NCBI GenBank assembly: GCA_013151705.1
Contig: JAADHT010000271.1
Span: 1 to 6,040 of the forward strand
Direction: 5' to 3'
Length of the DNA stretch: 6,040 nt
Source of the DNA: Kiritimatiellota bacterium
GTDB taxonomy: Bacteria > Verrucomicrobiota > Lentisphaeria > Victivallales > JAADHT01
The notes beneath the pieces are model-generated. The model had not been told where the DNA came from. It saw only the letters and a list, made by a program, of their open reading frames with translations, and made no database searches. Positions 1-4,591 of this stretch are shown piece after piece. Every line of letters begins with the position of its first letter. Within the stretch, counting starts at the first letter, position 1. Position numbers and translations under genes: made by a program.

Positions 1-831
1 GGGGAGGGAAACGCAGCGGCCGCCTGCGAGAAAGGGGCCGTTGTGGAGGGCGAGCTCAACAGGACGCTTTGCGCTGAATGCCGGGACGCTCCATGCGTCT
101 TCAAATGGCGGAACCGCTGTTTCGAGGTGGCGGGATTCGAGATTTCCGCCGATGAGATATTGGAGCGGAGCTTGAGGGAGCGCGGACTCTACGGGGGCGA
201 CGGCGGAGTTACGTTTGGAGGTGGCGAGCCGACTCTTCAACACCGCGAGCTCCGTGGCGTTTGGCGCTCTCTGAGAGCGGAGGGAATCTCCGTGGCGGTC
301 GAGACGAACGCGTCGACCGCGGGATTCGCGGAACTGGTCGGCGAGGATGGTTTGTTCATCTGCGATCTCAAATGTTTTTCGAGCGCGATCCATAAGCGTT
401 GGACCGGGGCCGGAAACGAGAGGATTCTCGAGAACCTTCGTCTGGGAGCCGCGGAATGCGCGGCTTTCCGCATCCGGGTGCCGCTCGTGCCTGGCTTCAA
501 CACCGACCGTTTGGAGATGGAGGAAATGGCCGGGTTTCTCGCTGAACTCCGCGGAATTCGCGGTGAACTTGACGTCGAGGTGTTGCGGATGCATCATATG
601 GGCGCCGCGAAATACGCGGCTCTCGGTTTGGATTACCCGATGGCCGATGTGCCTGAACCATCCATGGAGCTTCAAAACGAATTCGAGACGATTCTCCGAG
701 CCGCTGGAGTGACGGTGGAAAATCTGAAACGGAGAAAGGAAGAATCGGAGAGTGCGGGAAGGGGAGATGTGGGGGAAACGCGAATGGGATGTGGAATGCG
801 TGTGGAAGAGGCGGTCAGGAGAAGAGTATGA
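1..831 (+). CDS. Glycyl-radical-enzyme activating protein (radical SAM activase), 5'-partial
   Basis: The reading frame is open from base 1 with no stop, so the gene starts upstream; a GTG at 43 is internal to the conserved domain and is unlikely to be the start. The family uses S-adenosylmethionine and a 4Fe-4S cluster to place a glycyl radical on a partner enzyme in the anaerobic cytoplasm. Visible family signatures, in order: the end of a ferredoxin-like insert (CEKGAV at 25-42, then Cys codons at 70, 79, 94 and 118); VTFGGGEPTLQ (around 208-240), the SAM-binding GGE motif; ETNAST; CDLKCFSS; HKRWTGAGNERILENLRL; RIRVPLVPGFN; and HHMGAAKYAALGLDYP near the C-terminus, the counterpart of the usual YH.LG..KY. 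The catalytic CxxxCxxC motif must lie upstream of the window. The last 35 or so residues form a charged tail beyond the usual domain. The second insert cluster is odd: Trp (106-108) stands where the fourth Cys is expected. The gene overlaps the kinase start by ATGA. The family call is firm; the partner enzyme is unknown. Confidence 0.9.
   Translation, partial: GEGNAAAACEKGAVVEGELNRTLCAECRDAPCVFKWRNRCFEVAGFEISADEILERSLRERGLYGGDGGVTFGGGEPTLQHRELRGVWRSLRAEGISVAVETNASTAGFAELVGEDGLFICDLKCFSSAIHKRWTGAGNERILENLRLGAAECAAFRIRVPLVPGFNTDRLEMEEMAGFLAELRGIRGELDVEVLRMHHMGAAKYAALGLDYPMADVPEPSMELQNEFETILRAAGVTVENLKRRKEESESAGRGDVGETRMGCGMRVEEAVRRRV
817..821 (+). promoter_or_regulatory. Ribosome binding site AGGAG for the FGGY kinase
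   Basis: AGGAG lies six bases before the ATG at 828, inside the last codons of the activase gene. It decides the kinase start in favour of 828 over the in-frame ATG at 789, which would add 13 residues (MWNACGRGGQEKS) with no resemblance to the family N-terminus. The ATGA overlap with the activase stop suggests translational coupling. Confidence 0.8.
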
Positions 832-2171
832 GTAAATTTCTTGGATTGGATTTGGGAACGACGAAAGTCGCCGCTGTGATAGTCGATACGGACGGCATCT
901 TGCTTGAGCATGCGTCCGCGCCAACTCGCGCGGACGTCGAGGGTCTGCCAGCGGGATTCGCGGAGCAGTATCCCGCGAAAATCGCGGCGGCGTTGGATGA
1001 ATGCGTGTCGTCGCTCTCCAAAATCAACAGGAGCGATGTCGTCGCGGTCGGTCTGACCGGGCAGATGCACGGTGTCGTACTTTGGGAGGACAGTGCTCCC
1101 GATTGTCATTTGAACCTCGTGACTTGGCAGGACAAGCGTTGCGACGCGGACGGGTTCCTCGCGGAACTCGCGGACTCTACCGGAATCGAGTTGAAAAGCG
1201 GGTTCGGCGCCGCGACTCTAGCTTGGCTGGTGTCGAACGAGTCGTTGAATCCTAAATGGCGGAACGCCGGAACCATTCATGACTGGCTCGTGGCGCGTCT
1301 ATGCGGTCTTGAGCGTCCAGTGATGGATCCCACGAACGCGTCGAGCTGGGGAGCGTTCGACCTGGAGTCCGGGGACTGGAATTGGGAGGCTTTGGACGCT
1401 TTGCGGATTCCGCGGGAGCTGATGCCGCGAATCGTTCCAACCGGAGAGGTTGTGGGGCGTTTGGGTGATTCGCAGGCGCGGGATTGGGGGTTGTCTCCCG
1501 GAATTCCCTTGACCGCGGCCATAGGCGACAATCAAGCCTCGCTTTTGGCGACTCTCGACGATTGGGACGCCGATATCGCTTTGACCATCGGAACTGGAGC
1601 GCAGTTGTCGGTCGTGGTGGACTCCGCGTTGGCCGCGGAATTCGCGGAGAGCGTCGGGTGCGAGTTTAGACCGTTTCTCGACGGCCGTCTTATCGCCGTC
1701 GCCGCTCCCCTGTGCGGCGGCGCCGCTTTCGCCTGGCTGGTGGATTGGTTCAAGGAGTGGTGCGCCGCATTCGGAATCGAACCGCCGGAGGATTCCAGAC
1801 TGTACGAAACGTTCATACGGCTTGGACTCGATGCCGCCGGCTCCTCCATTCCGGATATTTCCCCAAGTTTTCTTGGCGAGCGGAGCGATCCGGACTCCAG
1901 GGGTGTCGTATCGAACATCGATCTCGACAACTTCACGCCGGGAGGAGTCGCCAGGGGACTCGCTTTCGGGTTGGCGAGGAATCTGAAAAACATGTTGCCG
2001 TCGTCGCTGCTGGACGGCCGCGGTAGGATAGTCGCCAGCGGGAACGCGTTGCGTAGAAACAAACTGCTCGCCGAAGCGGTCGGGGAGGTGTTTGGCAAAC
2101 CTTTGGAATTCTCCGCGTCCAGCGAGGAGGCCGCATGCGGAGCCGCGATTCTAGCGGCCGGCCTCCGTTGA
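828..2171 (+). CDS. FGGY-family carbohydrate kinase, sedoheptulokinase-like
   Basis: 447 residues, a normal length for a bacterial FGGY kinase. It is predicted to phosphorylate a sugar or polyol with ATP in the cytoplasm. The N-terminus FLGLDLGTTKVAAVIVD (residues 4-20) is the first phosphate-binding loop of the actin-like fold. VGLTGQMHGVV (74-84), LVTWQDKRC (97-105), SGFGAATLAWL (124-134), AGTIHDWLVARLCGL (147-161) and NASSWGAFD (170-178) follow human sedoheptulokinase (SHPK/CARKL) more closely than xylulokinase or glycerol kinase, as I recall those sequences. GDNQAS (233-238) holds the likely catalytic Asp234. TIGTGAQL (253-260), ASGNALRRN (403-411) and EEAACGAAILA (433-443) are the nucleotide-binding elements of the second domain. 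All expected motifs are present and there is no frameshift. The start is the ATG overlapping the activase stop, with AGGAG six bases upstream. Coupling to a glycyl-radical activase suggests a fermentative sugar pathway. Sedoheptulose is the best guess, but another ketose or polyol is possible. Confidence 0.88.
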   Translation: MSKFLGLDLGTTKVAAVIVDTDGILLEHASAPTRADVEGLPAGFAEQYPAKIAAALDECVSSLSKINRSDVVAVGLTGQMHGVVLWEDSAPDCHLNLVTWQDKRCDADGFLAELADSTGIELKSGFGAATLAWLVSNESLNPKWRNAGTIHDWLVARLCGLERPVMDPTNASSWGAFDLESGDWNWEALDALRIPRELMPRIVPTGEVVGRLGDSQARDWGLSPGIPLTAAIGDNQASLLATLDDWDADIALTIGTGAQLSVVVDSALAAEFAESVGCEFRPFLDGRLIAVAAPLCGGAAFAWLVDWFKEWCAAFGIEPPEDSRLYETFIRLGLDAAGSSIPDISPSFLGERSDPDSRGVVSNIDLDNFTPGGVARGLAFGLARNLKNMLPSSLLDGRGRIVASGNALRRNKLLAEAVGEVFGKPLEFSASSEEAACGAAILAAGLR

Positions 2172-2220
2172 TGTTTTCCGCGCCGAATTCACGAATGGCC
2201 AACTGTTCAGAGATTTTTTT

Positions 2221-2250
2221 AACCACGAACTTTCACTAACGAACACTAAC
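2221..2250 (+). repeat. Solo arm of the dispersed palindromic repeat (three 10-base units)
   Basis: Thirty bases made of three consecutive 10-base units of pattern NNNCAC(T/G)AAC; the units begin AAC, TTT and GAA. A T-run precedes it and AAAGCAATT follows (2251-2259). The same flanks (T-run, then AAAAGCAATG) surround the arm at 3948-3967. The reverse complement of 4037-4061 joined to 6036-6040 matches this copy in 28 of 30 positions, which makes it the intact reference for the intron insertion site. It is a half element: no inverted partner arm or inner hairpins follow. It starts 49 bases after the kinase stop. Confidence 0.85.
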
Positions 2251-2463
2251 AAAGCAATTCTCTAACCGCATACGACTCGCTTAAAAGAAAAATCTGCTGA
2301 AATCCAATGACACACCTTGATTTTTCATTCAATTGGCTTACAGTTTGATATTGCGACTATCAGATTGTAAAAAATGACTAGGGGAAAGGTGTCTTGTCAG
2401 CTATATCGTTTACGCTGGTGTTAGACCTCCATACTTTCCGGGTGTGTACGCGACAAAACTCAA

Positions 2464-2468
2464 AGGTG
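2464..2468 (+). promoter_or_regulatory. Ribosome binding site AGGTG for the ATPase gene
   Basis: AAAGGTGA sits five bases before the ATG at 2474. This favours that start over the GTG at 2444, which has no comparable site and would add ten residues upstream of the usual family N-terminus. Confidence 0.65.
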
Positions 2469-2473
2469 AACCA

Positions 2474-3637
2474 ATGATTGAACGTGAAGTGGAAGGTGAA
2501 TTGAAATGTTTGGCTCGCGAATTTAGATCCGTGTTGATAATCGGGCCTAGGCAATCAGGAAAGACCACTTTGGCTAAAAAGGCTTTTCCAAACAAACCTT
2601 ACGTCCTGCTTGAGGAGCCGGATGCGAGGCGGTTCGCAACAGATGATCCCAGAGGCTTTCTTGCCGGGTTTCCAGACGGCGCTATTTTGGATGAGGTTCA
2701 TAAAACTCCCGAGTTGCTGTCGTATATCCAGGGAATTTTAGATGAATCCCCCCGAAAGGGTTTGTTTGTTCTCACAGGCTCTTGCAACTTCAAACTTATG
2801 GAATCAGTATCTCAATCGCTGGCGGGGAGGGTTGGGCAAATAGAATTGCTTCCTTTGTCGGCTCTGGAGCTCTCCGAAGCGAACCAGTTGCCCGAAACCA
2901 TTGATGAAACGCTTTTCAAGGGAGGATATCCGGAAATTTACGATCAATCCTTGACTCCCGAGAGGTGGCACAACGCATATATAAGCACATATCTCGAGAG
3001 GGATGTGAGGCAATTGACGAATCTTAAGGATTCAATGGCTTTTCAAAGATTTTTAGGGCTTTGCGCTGCGAATTGCGCCCAGACGCTCAATTTCAATAAA
3101 ATCGGAGCTGATTGCGGTATGCATCACAACACAGTGTCGTCTTGGTTCAGTATTTTGCAAACCACTTATGTCGCGTTCTTGTTACCACCTCATTTTCAGA
3201 ATTTCCGAAAACGTTTGGTTAAAACTCCCAAAATATATTTTTACGACACCGGACTTCTTTGCGGACTGTTGGGGATTGAAAAAAGCGAACAGTTGAGATT
3301 CCATCCCCTGCGTGGAGCTTTATTTGAGAATTGGGTCGTGTCGGAGTTGTTGAAGGCAAGGTTCAATCAAGGGAAAAAATCCAATCTTTTTTTCTGGCGC
3401 AACAATACGGGATTGGAGGTTGATGTCATAATGGATAAAGCTGGGACGCTCGTTCCGCTGGAAATCAAATCCGGCGCTACGATCGCGTCGGATTGGTTTA
3501 AAAACATTGTTAAATGGAAGGAGTTGGCCGGTGAGTCGTCCGAGAAGGGAGTTTTGGTTTATGGTGGAAATCAACGCCAGAAACGTTCGGATTGCGATGT
3601 CGTTCCATGGAACCGGATTATGACGATTCCGGTTTGA
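2474..3637 (+). CDS. Predicted ATPase of the AAA_14/DUF4143 family
   Basis: 387 residues, typical length for this widespread but poorly understood family. Numbering from ATG 2474, the N-terminal AAA-type module has Walker A GPRQSGKTTL (24-33), Walker B AILDEVH (70-76, acidic pair D73 E74) and a sensor-1-like VLTGSCN (99-105). LLPLSALEL (126-134), GGYPE (150-154) and YLERDVRQL (173-181) are family hallmarks. A helix-turn-helix-like middle follows (about 185-250), then IYFYDTGLLCGLLG (254-267). The C-terminal DUF4143 part has GALFENWVVSEL (281-292), FFWRNNTGLEVDVIM (306-320) and PLEIKSG (328-334); E315/D317, E330 and K332 resemble the acidic-acidic-lysine layout of PD-(D/E)XK nuclease folds. 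No frameshift or missing core motif. Biological role unknown: such genes are accessory, patchily distributed and often isolated, as here. The start rests on AAAGGTGA five bases upstream. Its last 20 bases overlap the convergent membrane-protein gene. Confidence 0.9.
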   Translation: MIEREVEGELKCLAREFRSVLIIGPRQSGKTTLAKKAFPNKPYVLLEEPDARRFATDDPRGFLAGFPDGAILDEVHKTPELLSYIQGILDESPRKGLFVLTGSCNFKLMESVSQSLAGRVGQIELLPLSALELSEANQLPETIDETLFKGGYPEIYDQSLTPERWHNAYISTYLERDVRQLTNLKDSMAFQRFLGLCAANCAQTLNFNKIGADCGMHHNTVSSWFSILQTTYVAFLLPPHFQNFRKRLVKTPKIYFYDTGLLCGLLGIEKSEQLRFHPLRGALFENWVVSELLKARFNQGKKSNLFFWRNNTGLEVDVIMDKAGTLVPLEIKSGATIASDWFKNIVKWKELAGESSEKGVLVYGGNQRQKRSDCDVVPWNRIMTIPV

Positions 3638-3902
3638 CCGCGTTTTTGTCTTCGCTGAAACAGAGATGGTTCAGCAGGAGGCCGACGCGGGCGAGGATGC
3701 ATCCCGGCAGGATCAGGATCACGAAGACGCGCATGGCGATGAAAAGCGCCGCTATGGCGACGCTTGAGGATTTCGGGCCGCCGCTGAGCATTGCCGCCAC
3801 GATGTCGTGGTTCGCGCAATACGCGAAAAGAGCCGAATACGCAATCAGCAAGGCGATGCTTCCGCCGAGATCCCACCAATATCTTTTGGGTATCTTTTTC
3901 AT
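3618..3902 (-). CDS. Small membrane protein of unknown function
   Basis: 94 residues on the minus strand, starting at the ATG complementary to 3900-3902 and ending in TAA (complement of 3618-3620). I do not recognise the family. The basic N-terminus MKKIPKRYWW is followed by a hydrophobic helix (about residues 12-30, LGGSIALLIAYSALFAYCA), a polar loop (NHD...SGGPKSSS), a longer hydrophobic stretch (about 48-77, with a lone Arg at 58 and LPGC at 65-68) and a charged, probably cytosolic tail (SEDKNAVKPESS). The likely topology is two transmembrane helices in the inner membrane with both ends inside; there is no signal-peptide cleavage motif. An in-frame ATG at 3953 would add 17 residues, but the strong AAGGAGGA just before the inner ATG argues for the shorter form. 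The gene is convergent with the ATPase and its end lies inside that gene. The hydrophobic pattern and the ribosome site support it as real; the function is unknown. Confidence 0.68.
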   Translation of the reverse strand: MKKIPKRYWWDLGGSIALLIAYSALFAYCANHDIVAAMLSGGPKSSSVAIAALFIAMRVFVILILPGCILARVGLLLNHLCFSEDKNAVKPESS

Positions 3903-3904
3903 AA

Positions 3905-3912
3905 TCCTCCTT
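3905..3912 (-). promoter_or_regulatory. Strong ribosome binding site AAGGAGGA for the small membrane protein
   Basis: On the minus strand AAGGAGGA is followed by TT and then ATG. The anti-Shine-Dalgarno match is near perfect, although the spacing of about three bases after GGAGG is short. It is the main evidence for starting the membrane protein at 3902 rather than 3953. Confidence 0.65.
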
Positions 3913-3920
3913 AAATACAA

Positions 3921-3933
3921 TAGTTTGTAACTA
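3921..3933. repeat. Short perfect inverted repeat upstream of the membrane-protein gene
   Basis: TAGTT-TGT-AACTA: five-base arms and a three-base centre, located 18 bases upstream of the membrane-protein start codon and just before its ribosome site. It could be an operator or part of the 5' leader fold, but a repeat this short can occur by chance. No promoter boxes could be assigned around it. Confidence 0.3.
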
Positions 3934-3981
3934 CTCAGCACCTTTTTAACCACTAACGAACACTAACAAAAGCAATGTTTC

Positions 3982-4000
3982 GCGGTCCGAAACGGACCGC
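3982..4000. repeat. Inner hairpin 1 of the palindromic element
   Basis: Perfect eight-base arms GCGGTCCG and CGGACCGC around an AAA loop. Its 3' arm shares bases 3997-4000 with the 5' arm of the next hairpin, so the two cannot both be fully paired at once. Confidence 0.85.
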
Positions 4001-4019
4001 CGTTCGAGTTGAACGGCGG
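3997..4019. repeat. Inner hairpin 2 of the palindromic element
   Basis: Perfect nine-base arms CCGCCGTTC and GAACGGCGG around a GAGTT loop. A T-rich run (TTGTTTT, 4024-4030) follows on the + strand, so it could act as a weak terminator. However, no + strand gene ends nearby (the ATPase stops about 360 bases upstream), and the structure is better explained as part of the repeat. Confidence 0.82.
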
Positions 4020-4061
4020 GACATTGTTTTCTCCCAGTTAGCGTTCGTTAGTGAAAGTTAG

Positions 4062-4577
4062 GTACGCCAAGAGGCGTTTTTATATCAGTTGGTGCAAATC
4101 CAACCCGTCAATTGACTATTCGGACGGTAGCGAATGGAATAGTAAGTTCCACGGGAGGATATAAATCGTGAGGTTTATATTCGAGTTCCCTGGTAGCGAA
4201 TGAGTAGACCGTAATGCCTTAAGTGGTGTGAACACGCAGGCTTCGTTACACTAAGGTGCGATCGATCAGCCTCCCTAATCGGGTGAAATCTGTTACTGCA
4301 TACGAAGAGAGCATTAGAGCGTGAAAAAAAAATGCCAAATAGTCAGACTATGCGGGGTCGTCGGAGTTAAGAGTGATGGTATGCTCATAAGAGGTATAGA
4401 GATGAACTTGGGAGGTCTCATTGTGCAGGTTGATGACCGTAACGTAATACTATAAGGAAACGAAAAGTAAAACGGTTCAGTGAGAAGTCAGAGATGCCCA
4501 TAGTAGTGATGATAGCGAAGACAACATAACTTCGCGGGAGCAAAGGGGCATTACTTTAGTTAATGTTTACAAAGAAA
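4062..4577 (+). ncRNA. Group II intron ribozyme, domains I-III and start of IV
   Basis: About 515 bases of structured non-coding sequence before the maturase ribosome site. Visible helices: ACGCC-AAGA-GGCGT (4064-4077) at the 5' end; GTTGG-TGCAAAT-CCAAC (4088-4104), a form often seen in these introns; an A+T-rich stem ATATAAA/TTTATAT around 4160-4190 nested in GGGA/TTCCC; and, near the 3' side, ATGCCC (4494-4499) facing GGGCAT (4546-4551) around GCGAAG/CTTCGC (4515-4520 and 4530-4535). The last block, with GCCCATAGTAGTGATGA and GGGAGCAAAGGGGCATTAC, looks like the conserved domain III region of Bacteroides-type introns. Exact domain boundaries I-II-III are not assigned. GGTAGCGAATG occurs twice (4126-4136 and 4192-4202). 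Confidence 0.8.
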
Positions 4578-4583
4578 AGAGGA
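4578..4583 (+). promoter_or_regulatory. Ribosome binding site AGAGGA for the intron-encoded protein
   Basis: GAGG ends nine bases before the TTG at 4592. It supports the TTG start, because the next in-frame ATG (4625) has no comparable purine-rich site before it and would remove the family-like N-terminus ...KPKHLMTDAERVQDFQRKLY. Confidence 0.55.
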
Positions 4584-4591
4584 TTTTTAGA

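Larger units (their letters stand above)
2172..2473. other. Intergenic spacer with solo repeat arm, no gene seen
   Basis: About 300 bases between the kinase stop and the chosen ATPase start. It changes abruptly from the G+C-rich coding texture upstream to A+T-rich sequence. It holds a T-run (2214-2220) directly followed by the repeat arm at 2221-2250. I see no convincing hairpin before the T-run, so I do not call a terminator. TTGATA (2345-2350) and TTGTCA (2394-2399) resemble -35 boxes, but neither has a good -10 partner at normal spacing, so the ATPase promoter is not resolved. No reading frame in either direction has a plausible start and protein-like composition. Confidence 0.6.
3948..4061. 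repeat. Palindromic repeat element with nested hairpins, right arm split by the group II intron
   Basis: The outer left arm 3948-3967 (AACCACTAACGAACACTAAC) pairs with the right arm 4037-4061 continued at 6036-6040. The right arm has one extra 10-base unit; the 16-17 base core CACTAACGAAC(A/G)CTAAC matches with a single difference. Inside this, CAATGT (3973-3978) faces ACATTG (4021-4026). The centre holds two hairpins: GCGGTCCG-AAA-CGGACCGC (3982-4000) and CCGCCGTTC-GAGTT-GAACGGCGG (3997-4019), which share four bases. The layout resembles a folded palindromic repeat or a small non-autonomous element. No gene lies inside it. Before the intron arrived the element would have been about 119 bases long. 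Its function is unknown; the solo arm at 2221-2250 shows that the family occurs more than once. Confidence 0.8.

Noticed and set aside
43..45. GTG at 43 as the start of the activase
   Set aside because: The frame is open to base 1 and the upstream residues (CEKGAV) fit the family's iron-sulfur insert. The essential CxxxCxxC must lie further upstream, so the gene is truncated by the window.
1532..2098. Minus-strand 188-residue frame antisense to the kinase
   Set aside because: It is a shadow of G+C-rich kinase codons: Ser/Pro/Ala-rich, no recognisable motif, while the + frame has all FGGY motifs. The other long antisense frames in 1-2226 were dismissed for the same reason.
2205..2220. Rho-independent terminator after the kinase
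   Set aside because: There is a T-run but no stable hairpin before it. The T-run also precedes the repeat arm at 3948, so it belongs to the repeat flank.
2221..2250. CRISPR array from the short tandem units
   Set aside because: The units are 10 bases, contiguous without spacers, two or three per site, and no cas gene is present.
2444..2446. GTG at 2444 as the ATPase start
   Set aside because: The ATG at 2474 has AAAGGTGA at good spacing and gives the usual family N-terminus (MIEREVEGEL).
3592..3930. Plus-strand 112-residue frame opposite the small membrane protein
   Set aside because: It lacks a ribosome site and has an Arg/Met/Ser-rich, non-protein-like composition. The minus strand has a strong ribosome site and a clear membrane-protein pattern.
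3982..4061. Class C style intron insertion just after a terminator hairpin
   Set aside because: The intron starts over 40 bases after the hairpin and within the outer repeat arm. Domain V has an AGC triad and the protein is not of the class C type I know, so terminator-directed insertion is not supported.
4112..4117. TTGACT as EBS1 pairing with exon AGTTAG
   Set aside because: The bases are complementary with wobble, but the position about 50 bases into the intron is too early for EBS1, which normally lies deep in domain I.
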